Shown: positions 12,287 to 22,870, counted from the stretch's first letter. The stretch is DNA of 64,000 nucleotides from Dreissena polymorpha (GCF_020536995.1 NC_068366.1:25294973-25358972); one strand, 5' to 3'. Notes: generated from the sequence alone by a model not told the origin. Numbers and translations are program-made.

Positions 12287-13266
12287 AGGGGTGGCGAAAT
12301 CAAATGTCCGATTTGCCCGAGTCGTACATTTGCTCGTCTGGGCAACTGATTTGTTTCAATTAAGTTGTCCGTGGACAACAAGTTTGTTAAAAGTCGGGTC
12401 CAGGTATACAAAAAAATACATTGTATTAAAGCCGTAATTAAATTTTACAAAACCGGATGTTGACATGCGATTACATTGTCAATGCTATTTGCGGAGCAAT
12501 CAAGCTAAAATTCGGGCACTCTCCTGCGCAGTGATCTCCCTTATTCTATAAGAGACCAGGAGCATGCCGCATTTTAAACATTCGGCCCGACTGTTAGACA
12601 GTGTACAGACTGGTTTCTTTATTTTTACAATCAGACGGAAAAAGTATCAAAGTAAGATAATCAAAACACGGTCTACCTTGTTATTTAAGACGACTTTAAT
12701 GGTAAAAATGAAACATTTAGTTTTTTTGAATCTTCAACAACGGAGCAGAAACCCGCAGCTTTGAGCAGTCCACCTCCCAAAAAAACTCAGAAAGATTATG
12801 ATAAAAAAATATGATCTAAGTATACGCACCAGAACTTTTCAAGAAACTTGGCTCACAGATTTTCAATGGTTACCAGTTGATGAAAATCAAATTGCTACCA
12901 GTAGCGGCGCAGAGCCTCAGTCTGATGAGGTCGACATATTGGATTAGTTTAATTTGTTAAGATTACGATGTTCTTATGTTCAACACATGTTTTAACACTA
13001 GTTTTTCAAGATTAAAAGTTTTAGAAAGTCTTTATATTGTTTATAATATACTGCTATAATGAATGTACTATTAAAATACAACTATAAACAAAACAAGCAA
13101 ATCATACTCATTTTGGTATATTCCACATTGTTTTACATTAATCAATAAATGCGTTTATAATTTATATAAACATTAACGGACAAGTGTAGTTCAGCAACGG
13201 ACAAGTTAAATATCCTAAATGGTTGTCCGTGGACTAGTATAGTTTTTTAAGATTTCGCCACCCCTG
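12287..13266 (+). mobile_element. hAT-like non-autonomous element, 980 bp
   Basis: Terminal inverted repeats are CAGGGGTGGCGAAATC and GATTTCGCCACCCCTG. The flanks repeat CCTTG on both sides, a 5-bp candidate target duplication. The interior at about 12815-12945 encodes RTFQETWLTDFQWLPVDEN, close to the N-terminal motif of hAT/ZNF862-type transposases, in a broken frame. It sits in the left arm of the 12.2-16.5 kb unit. Confidence 0.65.
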
Positions 13267-13597
13267 CCTTGGGTACGGTAAATATACTCATTAGTACCCG
13301 GGCATTTCAACGCTTAATCGGTTTTTGTCGGCTATTTTGTAAACATTAATTATGTTCACATTTATGTCATCTTTTTGTTAAATGGCCTTTATATTATCGG
13401 AACTCATACTTAAACAGCGTGTTGATGCAGATATTTTAAAAGAGAAGTTTGTTTAAGGTAAACAATATCGTTTTATCGGATTTGGGGTAGATATACAACT
13501 TGGGTACAGTCTTATATCACAGGGTACATTGAAGTTTATTATACCTCACTTTTATTGACAATGCTAAACTCCCATAGGCCATCGTGACATAGAAATA

Positions 13598-13741
13598 CTG
13601 TCAGACCCAGCGGGAATAAATTTACTGTCCAAAATATACTGTATCCCGCTGCCATAGCAATCACGTGCCACCAGCGGGAAAAAATTTACTGTACAAAAAA
13701 TACTGTATCCCGCTGCCTTAGCAACCACGTGCGGACTGTTC
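13598..13741 (+). repeat. Two tandem 73-bp copies upstream of the Crypton-like relic
   Basis: CCAGCGGGAA.AAATTTACTG and CTGTATCCCGCTGCC occur twice, each copy able to fold on GCGGG/CCCGC and each ending in an E-box CACGTG. It ends about 70 bp before the first recombinase ATG, so a promoter or recombination-site role is possible. Confidence 0.6.
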
Positions 13742-13812
13742 GAAAATTATACTGTCCCATTCGCACATGCGCAGTACGCAGTTTTGCCTTTCCGCTGTAA
13801 ACATACGACAAA

Positions 13813-14965
13813 ATGGCAAGTAAACGTTTTTCAACGATAAGCGTGGAAGTTTTGAAGGCATTGGATCGTGACAAGGACTCTAAAAACACTAAACGTGTAG
13901 TTAAACATGGTATGAACTTGTACGACGAATATCTTCGTTCAAATTACATGGATCTAAGTGATCTCGTGGAAAATCCAGCGGAACTTAACAACCAGTTATT
14001 GGGTTACGCTTTTTCTATGCATCTGTACGTCAAAAAAAAGGCGAGGAACTAAAGAATAAAACTTTGGACAGTCTGAAGTAGGAAATATCCAAGCATCTCT
14101 TAAGCACGTATAACATTAATTTGAAAGACCAGCAATTTTCATCAAGTAATGAAGCCTACAAGTCAAAAGTTAAGCAGCTTAAGCGAAGTGGACATGGGAG
14201 TGTCGACCACAAACCTGTAATATCTGACAGCGATCTGGAAAAATTAAGTGGCAACAGTGTACCGTTTAATATTAACATATTAACACTCAATGTGGTTTTC
14301 AAAACAGGGTGTGGTTTAACTTAATGCACTTCCTTCTGAGGAGAGGTCAAGAGAATTTAGGGTCGAAAACGATTCAACCGGGAGAAAGTTTATACACCAG
14401 GTCATCGCAGAATCAACAAAAAATCACGGGTAGGTTCAATTAAAAAAATATATATTATGCCAATCTTTCAAATGGTAGTAATTTTACTAAAAGCTGGCAG
14501 TTACTGCAAAGAATTATAACTATAAAAGTTGGCTGTTAATTTGTTTGACAGAGGAAAAAAACAACATGAATTACATTGAATTTTAGTGGTGAAACCACCT
14601 GGGTGAAACCGCATAATCTTTAAGCAAAAATATCTATTTTCGGTTTCGGGCAATTTTAAATGTCAGACCAGTGTTTTCAATTAAATGAATTCATCCTTTT
14701 AAGATTGACGATACGCCTGATGATACCACAGGAGAAGGAAAGATCTACGAGCAGCCTGGCAGTACGTTTTGTCCAGTCCGATACTTTGAGAAGTACCTAT
14801 CTAAACTGAACCCTAAACTCGAAGCATTATAGCAAAGAGGCCAAAGACCGTTAGAATCATTTCAAGAGACCAGTGACATTTGGTATTGTGCTGCATCATT
14901 AGGAAAGAATACTTTGACTGTGTTAGCCAGTGAACTTTTATATTTGTTTTCAAAATATAAATAGT
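13813..14965 (+). pseudogene. Crypton-like tyrosine recombinase (DUF3504-type) relic
   Basis: It opens MASKRFSTISVEVLKAL and KNTKRVVKHGMNLYDEYL, a start like the N-terminal region of Crypton and Crypton-derived (QRICH1, ZMYM, KCTD-linked) proteins. Later come AYKSKVKQLKRSGHGSV, DLEKLSG, VWFNLMHFLLRRGQENL and STKNHG (the last before a GTAGG donor-like site near 14428). After an apparent intron ending near 14703 come FCPVRYFEKYLSKLNPKLEAL and then DIWYCAASLGKNTLTV. The order of blocks matches the family. At least two frame changes and several stops separate the blocks, so no intact protein is made. No other gene overlaps. Confidence 0.75.
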
Positions 14966-15540
14966 TATTCATTGCTTAAATTAACTACAATTATTGAATC
15001 TTAAAATTGTTCATGGTTCTTATAAATTGTTCATGTTTGAAAAGTTTGTTCGTTATAATAAAATAAATATTACATGTCTGACAGGGTGACCCCTGTCAGA
15101 CATGTAATATTTATTTTATTATACCGAACAAGTGATAAGAAATTGACCTTCAAATCCTCCTCGCTTATCGTTGAAAAACGTTTGCTGGCAATATTGCTTG
15201 CCATTTTGTCGTCTGTTTACAACGTCATAAATTGCGTAATCAAGTGATAAGAAATTGACTAAGTTAACCAGTATACTTTTATTTTTGTTATTAAAATATA
15301 AATGGTTATTCATTGCTGTATTTAAATACAACTATTGAATATTAAAATTGTTCATGGTTCTTATAAATTGTTCATGTTTGAAAAGTTTGTTCGGTATAAT
15401 AAAATAAATATTACATGTCTGACAGGGTGACAGTAAATTTGTCAACTTTCGGAAAAATACTGTCAACCTCGGCTTCGCCTTGGTTGACAGTATTTCCTCA
15501 AGTTGACAAATTTACTGTCAACCTGTCAGCCATGTAAAAT
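14930..15540. repeat. Duplicated AT-rich block with long hairpins
   Basis: A 150-bp segment (TTCATGGTTCTTATAAATTG and TTACATGTCTGACAGG) occurs at 14930-15088 and 15265-15430. The first is followed at once by its own inverted copy, a hairpin around 15088. The second leads into another hairpin at 15429-15524 built on GACAGTAAATTTGTCAACTT. Confidence 0.65.
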
Positions 15541-15602
15541 TTATATAACATTTACCGTACCCGGGGTACTTGTAAGTATGCTTGAGAATACCCGGGGTAC
15601 AC

Positions 15603-16436
15603 AGGGTTCTCAATATGAGCCGGCCGCCGGCCAAATCGGCCGTTTGAAATCAGATTTTGTCCGGTTGAAAATCGCTCATATTCGGAAAATTGGCCATTGA
15701 CTTTTCGAAATGTGCGTGTCTTTTCGGTAATTTTGCTCCTTTTTGCTATAGAGCAAAGACGTCGCTTGATTATCTACCTTCCCGCATTACAACAACAACA
15801 ACAATGAATAGGAGCAAATTGGAATCGGTCAAAAAGCAATCAAATATTTTGACGTTCTTTTCATCACATGGTGAGTTTTTGTTCCTGATTGCTTGCATTT
15901 TTTGTGCTAAAGCAAAGTTTTTGTTGTTGTGAAAGTTTGTTTTAATTCAGTTACGTTTCAAAGTAGAAATGTCACGCAAAATGTGCATGGTAGACGGATG
16001 ATCAGGCCTTTCTGCCCATTCCTGTAGGGCCGAATTTCGGCCGCATAACCAATCCAAAATCGAAGATTTTTTCTTATCAGAATAAAATGTCCCAATTGGA
16101 ACCTTGTGCAAAAACCCTGTCAAAAATCGAAAACAATTGACCATAAAAATCCAGTGCAATTACGTATTTGAAAGTCGTATTTTTCCGAATTATGATACAC
16201 TTTATTTTTTCATTTATCTTTTGTAATAGTTAACAAACTAAAATTCATAAAATGCACACAAAAATGCTCAAATTTAACTGCCTGATTGACCATTAAAATA
16301 GCCATAAAATGGCCCAAAATAAAGGAAATCAAGTGCTCAATTTTAATTTTTCCGGGGGAGCATGCCCTCATACACACCTAGAAGGCCTGTTGGTTTCACA
16401 TATTTGCCTGTTGGCTCAAACGTTATTGAGAACCCT
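15603..16436 (+). mobile_element. hAT element, 834 bp, with perfect 8-bp target duplication
   Basis: The ends AGGGTTCTCAATA and TATTGAGAACCCT are flanked by GGGTACAC at 15595-15602 and at 16437-16444. An 8-bp duplication is the hAT signature. It retains an apparent first transposase exon at 15804-15871 (MNRSKLESVKKQSNILTFF, donor CATG|GTGAGT). The QSNILTFF stretch fits the PCNA-binding PIP-box consensus. The remainder shows no long frame. Confidence 0.75.
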
Positions 16437-17903
16437 GGGTACACGTAAGAAGTACCCGAGCCGACAATGGCCAATCAAGAAGCATTTGCTAATGATAATT
16501 TTTACAATTTATAGTCCCGCTGTTGTTAAAATTAAACGGTTACAGTAACCTAATCAGAATATATTTTAAATACACTCTATGTTTTTGCACAGTTCTTCTC
16601 ATTTTATTATATAATCAAAATGTCATGCGTTTCATATTATTAAACAATATTTTATAGTTGGCTGTATATTCGCGTCACGAGTAAAAATAATGATGACGCT
16701 GTCAGGGGGGCTCAGGTCAATGATCAAAACGTTCATTGAACAACACTATGTTTGACTGATTTTTTATAAGCACACGCTTTAAAATAATGCCTTTCTGTTT
16801 GTCTAATACTTATACAAAATAAGTATGTTAAAAGTTATATAGCTTATATTTACTGTAATTGACTCATTGTGGAAACAATAGAATTTTACTCTCTTAACGA
16901 TTCGGAAGTCGCGAGTTAATGTTGTTCTACAAACAATGTGCAGTAAACGGTGTACTATAACGCTTTCGTTTTTACAAGTATAACTAACAGGACAAAGACC
17001 GACTAATTTCAATACATCACCAGTAGATGCTATTTAAATGGTAAAATGTTGGTTGACATTGTACTGCAAGTTAAACGTGAATAATATACATGTTTAATTA
17101 TAGTTAAACTCCAGAGACGTTACCCTATGGGAAACGCTCATAATAAGTCAAAGGGCTAGGTTCACGAAGGGTTGAAATATGCCCTGTTTCAGAATTAAAT
17201 GAATTTACTTTTATCTTATAGGGCAAACTATTGTATATAGGAAAACAACATATTTATAATTAGTATCGCTTTATTATGGTTGCTATGGCAACATGATAAA
17301 TACGTGAGAATATTTGTTATGGTATATAAAAATCAATTGCAAACGTATATATATACATTATACGTCATCATGAAAATTTTAAAATTGTACATGAGTATTG
17401 AATACACACAGCATGTTGTAAAAAAGCAACAAATAGTTGTTGGTTGTCATGGTAACGAGTAAGACATTGACATTTTTCTACATTTTTTGTCAAAGAAATC
17501 AAAGAATATAAAGTATAATTTAACATGCACAGCATACTTTGCCTAATGCATACCCAATTGATCGGAATATATGCAGGTAAGTTTTAATTAATAATTTCTG
17601 AAACTACAATTGCCGTTTCCATGGAAACAATTTAAATGTATATGATATATGCCACTTTTTACAGTAAATATCGATCGGCAAACAACATAAACCGAACAAC
17701 TTAAAAATATATCTTAATTATTGTATTATTCAATTGTTTAATTACTGCAATAAAAAATGAATCTTTGATGATTAAGATGTTACTATGGTAACGGATTTTT
17801 AATTAGAATGCAAACAAATAATGTACATACTAAATACAAGCTTAACATCAAGCATCCGGTCGGCAATTTAAAATAATAAACCAGTTACCCAGTATTACAT
17901 TAT

Positions 17904-18320
17904 GATAACAATTTGTTATAATTCACAATACTTCGTGGTATTACATATCATAAACAACAGTATTTTATACAAGATTTGACGTCTTCAGCGTTACAAACGC
18001 ATCAACGTATCAAAATGTTACTGACATAAGCAGACTTGCATATGATAATGTATTATAATGCACAATACCTCATGGTATTACATATCATAAACAACAGTAT
18101 TTTATACAAGAATTGACGTCTTCAGCGTTACAAACGCATCAACGTATCAAAATGTTACTGACATAAGCAGTCCTGCATATGATAACAATTTGTAATAATG
18201 CACAACACTTCATGGTATTAAATATCATAAACAACAGTAATTTATACAAGAATTGACGTCTTCAGCGTTACAAACGCATCAACGTATCAAAATGTTACTG
18301 ACACAAGCAGTCCTGCATAT
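17904..18320 (+). repeat. Three tandem 137-140-bp units
   Basis: Units start at 17904, 18044 and 18181 and each contain ACGTCTTCAGCGTTACAAAC and GTATCAAAATGTTACTGACA. They are nearly identical, so the amplification is recent. Confidence 0.85.
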
Positions 18321-18570
18321 ACCTTAATTACGTCAAATAACGTACAAATGTCTCATCTATGAGTGTATACTTTTCACTTCACAGACAACGGATTTTAGTT
18401 ATGTAACAAAATGATACAATATTACATTTAAATATTCCTATCATCCCAAAAAGATTAACGTGTTTTATCAGCCGAAAGCTTTTAACAACAGCTGGCAAGG
18501 GACTATAAAAGCGAATGTACCGGGTGTTTCACATAAATCTTATAAGTGACACGCACATATGTATCTATTA

Positions 18571-18945
18571 AGTACGGAATCCGGATAGTTCCATCTATAA
18601 TCTCGCCCTTCTTTCATCAAGGGCGACACACGAAGCGACGCACGAATTTTTGCGCGACAATCGCGGCGACGCACCATATTATGCGCGACAGTCGCGGTGA
18701 CGCACGATATATTTAACACGATACATCGCCCTTGTGTAGGTAGCCCATAAGGCTATATGTCGCGTTGAATATCTCGTGCGACGCCGCGACTGTCGCGCAA
18801 ATTACCCTGCGTCGCCGCGACTGTCGCGCAAATTACCCTGCGTCGCCGCGACTGTCGCGCAAAATATCGGGTATCGCTTCGTGTGTCATGTGTCGCCCTT
18901 GATGAAAGATCGATATTATGGCTGGCACTATCCGGATTCCGTACT
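18571..18945. mobile_element. CpG-rich palindromic TIR element, 375 bp
   Basis: Ends are AGTACGGAATCCGGATAGT and its exact reverse complement. The arms contain GGGCGACACACGAAGCGA-type and GCGCGACAGTCGCGGCGACG subrepeats, three per right arm at 33-bp spacing. CpG density is far above the surroundings. Confidence 0.75.
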
Positions 18946-19140
18946 GAAGGCTGATCTGTTTGTGAAAATGTATATTTTGCCAGGTTTAAACATTTTTATT
19001 ACCATAAAACTTCTATTACGTATCTTTCCGCTACATAATATATAAAAGCTTAATACAATATGTCCGACTGTTGAAACAATTACAGGTTAAAAGTCGAGAT
19101 ACGCCTTTAGCTAATTCAGATAGTTTTACCAGTAGAAAAT

Positions 19141-19232
19141 ACCGACATATTGAGGAGTAAATAAGACCTTAGTCGTCGATATATTCCGTCAAAAATATTC
19201 CAAAGACTTAAGACTTATTTACTCCTCAACAG
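19141..19232. repeat. Short inverted repeat at the SWIM ORF 3' end
   Basis: TTGAGGAGTAAATAAG at 19150 faces CTTATTTACTCCTCAA at 19214, overlapping the stop codon. Confidence 0.6.
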
Positions 19233-19660
19233 TACTGACATCTGACTCGGAGTCGGAAGTGTCCACAGTTTGTGGCACATGAGACGCGTCATCAATATAT
19301 TTGCCCCAGTCCTGAATGCCACAATCATTTATTGGCCCGGATAAACCAGACAAATACCAAATGACAGATGCAACGTGCGAACACGTGCCAACAGTACGCG
19401 CACCTGCCCGGCATTGACAATACCATGCTTTAACATGGTCTGAGTCATATTGAATCCAGACCTGATAAGTCTTTGATGAAATATGACGGCTTTGAAGACG
19501 GACACGAATGAGATCACAAGTTTCTCTGAACACATCGATGGTGCATTCAGAGCCCATATATTCTTGAATGTAAGACGGACAGAGCTTCAACTGGTAGGTG
19601 CCTAGCGTCAGGAGTTTAAGCATTGTTTCGTCAAGTTGAGGAAAGTTGGAAACAGATTGA
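19219..19660 (-). CDS. SWIM zinc-finger protein, C-terminal exon (transposon-associated)
   Basis: It is open from a possible acceptor GTTGAAATAG|T at 19661 to a TAA at 19219. The stretch NFPQLDETMLKLLTLGTYQL leads to the SWIM motif WYCQCRAGARTVGTCSHVA (C-x-C-x10-C-x-H), then an acidic Ser-rich tail (TSDSESDVSTVEE). I remember similar GARTVGxCSHVASVxWYL proteins as widespread, multi-copy and transposon-linked in invertebrates. Lying between 3.3-kb terminal inverted repeats supports that. The catalytic part would have to be in upstream exons, which I cannot find, so the protein is likely truncated. A translation start at the Met 19623 is possible but would drop conserved residues. Confidence 0.7.
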
Positions 19661-20549
19661 CTATTTCAACAGAAGGAACACCATTTTTACGATAATAAAA
19701 CATTTAAAATGGTAAGTTTAAATGTATGAAAGTAAAATAAAGATTAAAACTTACGTGAATGCTAGTGATCCTTTAAAATTATCGATCTGAGTGTTGACTA
19801 CATGTTGTCATGGAGCGATGTAAACAATCATGCAAGAGTTGATGCCCTTACTAACAGTAGTTAACAAAATTCGTATATTTACAAAAAAATATTTTATCTT
19901 CGCATAAATGAAAAGACACATTACACTGTGCATGGAAAACGTGTTCTAAATATAACCACAGTATCAATCAACAACAAAACACATATAATTTACTTTGTGT
20001 TTTAATGTGCAAAACAACGAGGCATTTGGGTTACACTGTAACTTACATCTACCAATATTAAAATTCACAAAAGTTCAAAATTAAATATGAAGGCATATTT
20101 CCGACACAAAGTAATTTTTTGATTGCATCTAACTCCGAAATATGAATCAAAACTTAAAATATGAAAGTGTGGGAAACTTGCCTTCATATTCTATTATGTC
20201 ATTTAATGTCGAAAAATTGTCAAAATTTAGGTTATTTTGCTGAAATATACATGTTTGTGGTCAATTGTAGAGATGTTTAACGCAATTTGTAAGGCAAAAG
20301 TGCTTTTGAATGAGACAGATAAGATGTTAAGCTCCACAAATATACCAAATTTATGATGATTTTTGAAACTTATTTTTTTACAATTTCATAGGGCATATAA
20401 AGCTGCTTCGTGAACCTAGTCCTTTGTACTTATGTTACATTTATTTTTCCACATTGCATATCGTAAAAACGCACATTACAGCTGTTGTTTTTTCTATACA
20501 AATCAAGGAAATTATGGTACTTTTGCTAATCAGATACTTCCTTCAAACG

Positions 20550-20630
20550 ACATATACCATAAAGGCGGAAAGTTTCTTCCCTGATACACCTGTGTGGACC
20601 GCACACCCCGTTTTCTCAACTATAGGTTCA
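20550..20630. mobile_element. Family-1 repeat fragment
   Basis: Only AGGCGGAAAGTTTCTTCCCT and the following GTGTGGACCGCACA segment remain. Confidence 0.45.
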
Positions 20631-20877
20631 TTCGTGCATTGTGTCGCGCACATACAGCAGGTAGCAAAGATTATGCACATATTGTAACTGTTTCCGAGCA
20701 TAGCTGGTAAAAATGTACTCTGAACATTAAGGAAAATAAACTCCTCATAAGTGTTCCACTTCAACTCTCACTGGTCTCCCATTATGCTATTATACCACTG
20801 CAGCCACAAGTTATTCAACAGTATTCAACGAAGATTTATTATTCAAGTAATGCTCATATCTGCGTTGGCATATGCTT

Positions 20878-20890
20878 GCATATATATATA

Positions 20891-20943
<53 letters not shown>

Positions 20944-20967
20944 TATATATATATAGATATATATATA

Positions 20968-21012
<45 letters not shown>

Positions 21013-21031
21013 TATATATATAACTATATAT

Positions 21032-21072
<41 letters not shown>
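20878..21072. repeat. (TA)n block, left of palindrome
   Basis: About 190 bp of TA with phase interruptions and single G or C substitutions. Reading frames through it (Tyr-Ile runs) are artefacts. Confidence 0.9.
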
Positions 21073-21076
<4 letters not shown>

Positions 21077-21170
21077 ATATGTTATCTAGTTATATAAGTA
21101 AAATGTAATAATCCAGATTGTGAATATTATATAATAAAAGTAAAAACAGTGTCTTGGATTTTAATATATA

Positions 21171-21310
21171 TGTGATTTAGCCAACGCGTTCGCATAGCTC
21201 ATCAGGGCATAATACAATATTTACAACGTCATTTGACGTTGTAATATATTGTATTCTGCCCTGATGAGCTATGCGAAACGCTATGGCTAAATCAAAATAT
21301 ATTTGAAATC
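21171..21310. ncRNA. Palindrome with two hammerhead-like cores
   Basis: Both arms of the inverted repeat contain CTGATGAG and, 5 nt further, CGAA(A)C: plus strand 21261-21279, minus strand 21205-21187. The right arm (CGAAAC) fits the invariant hammerhead core CUGAUGA..GAAA, and the left arm has CGAACG. Stem II would be very short, and I cannot place a clear NUH cleavage site, so catalysis is unproven. (TA)n tracts lie on both sides. Hammerhead motifs are known in metazoan retrozymes and Penelope-like elements. Confidence 0.4.
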
Positions 21311-21339
21311 CCAGACACGTGTAATTACTTTATTATTAT

Positions 21340-21393
21340 ATATATATATATATATTATATATATATATAATATATATATAGTATATATATATA

Positions 21394-21442
<49 letters not shown>

Positions 21443-21455
21443 TATATATATGAAG
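21340..21455. repeat. (TA)n block, right of palindrome
   Basis: About 115 bp of interrupted TA, matching the left block in style. Confidence 0.9.
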
Positions 21456-21609
21456 TTAAACACAACTGTAGTAAACCTTAGAACGATATATTCGGTCCCA
21501 ACAAATATTTCTGGACATTTAAACAAGTAGCTAGATAGTAAATATGGTTTACAAAACACATCTAAATTTTCAGTTTTTCATATTCAGACCTAAAAATCTA
21601 TAATATATC

Positions 21610-22683
21610 TTAAGGTAGCGCACCTCTAATGGGCACATATCCAAATACAATTTAATTAATCATTTTCCTAATCAGCATCATTTCACTGAACAACATGCAA
21701 ATGTGTAGGTAGGCTTTCCATGCTTTTTAAAAAAATATACCGATTTTTTCAAAACCACCCTCACGCTCGGCTTTTGTCCATTTTATTTTCACCCCTGGGG
21801 TATATAAAAGTTCAATAATTCATTCAAATTCCCAAATATGGGCATGCAGTTGGTGTGTACAGATGCAGTAAAGGTGTTTAAAGTTTAAACAAGATTAAAT
21901 AAGTATTCTTTTACAGACATTTATTTTTTACAAAGTTTTATCTATGGAATAGCGCCATGAAATGTAAGTGATTTCAGCCAAGTAAAAATCTGGTCGGTTA
22001 AAAACAAAGTATCATAAAATTTAAAATAGTATCATTTAAGTTATAGTTTAAACTTAATTTTTATAGAAACACTATATACAGCAAAAATGCCAAGAAATAG
22101 ACAGATTTATCGTTTACTTTTTGAAATAAAAATAAAAATGCAACATGCATCATTCGTATTTTCAGCAGTAAATTACCCAATTTAGCCATAACGTTAATTT
22201 AATTTTAAAAATTGAAGGATGTGTATACAATTTTCAACATATTTAACAATAAACATAGCTTATATGCTATATTAAATCAAACTACGTTAGAAAAGAAATA
22301 AAACGCGTAGCAAAAAGAATGCGATGTCTACAGGATTCGAACCTGCGCGTGAAGATCCCAAAAGATTTTTAGTCCATCGCCTTACAAACTCGGCCATGAC
22401 AACTTCATACCAGTGTAACCTTAAATAAGATATCGATAAGTAAACAGGTAAAAAGGCTAGTCGATCTTTGAAGAAATCGCGAAATCGTATTTTTCAGATG
22501 ATAATTGGATCAAAGTCAATATTTATAGTGAAAATAATGTATTCTAAATGAATTAGGTAAACACATATCAAAATTCGAAGTTTGAAAAAAATAAAATGCA
22601 TCTCTCGGAAATAACCGATTATTGAAGATCGGCATTGATCGTAAAATAAATCGCGGGAAATCATTAGAGGTGCGCTACCTTAA
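21610..22683. mobile_element. TTAA-flanked non-autonomous element, 1.07 kb
   Basis: TTAAGGTAGCGCACCTCTAA at the left faces TTAGAGGTGCGCTACCTTAA at the right, so the termini are perfect over 20 bp including a TTAA target. TTAA targets are used by piggyBac and Kolobok superfamilies. No transposase frame. It contains the tRNA-Ser-like sequence at 22322-22403. Confidence 0.75.
22322..22403 (-). tRNA. tRNA-Ser-like sequence inside a TTAA element
   Basis: It has the body of a serine tRNA (TGGCCGAG at the D arm, GGCGATGGACT before the anticodon, B box GGTTCGAATCC) and five of seven acceptor pairs. The anticodon loop reads CTAAAAA, which would give anticodon AAA, and the anticodon stem is imperfect. 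It is probably a pseudogene or a TE-captured tRNA. Confidence 0.55.
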
Positions 22684-22734
22684 CCGACCCTTAAAGGGAA
22701 GATCAGTGTGAAGAGTTTGAGCAGGTGGGGCCGC

Positions 22735-22870
22735 AATCATAACTGTTTGAGTCTTTTTTGGGAAAAAACTGGATTGAATGGATGAGCGTAGCGTGTCGTT
22801 CCAGATTAACATGGGCATTTTGCTAGCACAGGCTAATCAGCATGTAAACTTACTTGTCAAATAAACCTTG
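22735..22870. mobile_element. Family-1 repeat fragment
   Basis: Left arm with GTGTCGTTCCAGATTA and CACAGGCTAATCAG. The right arm is lost. Confidence 0.5.

Larger units (their letters stand above)
12199..16490 (+). mobile_element. 4.3-kb inverted-repeat-bounded unit carrying a Crypton-type recombinase relic
   Basis: Left arm (about 12199-12286, resuming 13267-13285) and right arm (15546-15602, resuming 16437-16490) are inverted repeats. CAGTGTCGGCTCGGGT at 12220 faces ACCCGAGCCGACAATG at 16454, and GGGTACGGTAAAT at 13271 faces ATTTACCGTACCC at 15549. Each arm is interrupted by its own hAT-like insertion. Between the arms lie a promoter-like direct repeat (13598-13741), the recombinase relic (13813-14965) and a run of hairpins (14930-15540). 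Family known: Cryptons are tyrosine-recombinase DNA transposons, usually without terminal inverted repeats. Seeing inverted arms is therefore unusual, and they may belong to a different host element. Confidence 0.6.
17149..20423 (-). mobile_element. 3.3-kb TIR transposon with a SWIM zinc-finger ORF
   Basis: CAAAGGGCTAGGTTCACGAA at the left faces TTCGTGAACCTAGTCCTTTG at the right, and similarity continues inward for about 50 bp to GCCCT. No clear target duplication is visible. The only coding relic is the SWIM exon at 19219-19660 on the minus strand. Inside lie a 139-bp triplication and a CpG-rich palindromic element. Superfamily uncertain: SWIM fingers occur in Mutator-like transposases and in several metazoan transposon proteins. 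Confidence 0.6.

Noticed and set aside
20751-21530. Frames ending or starting in long Tyr-Ile runs
   Set aside because: Products of (TA)n microsatellites. The same holds for 25720-25938.
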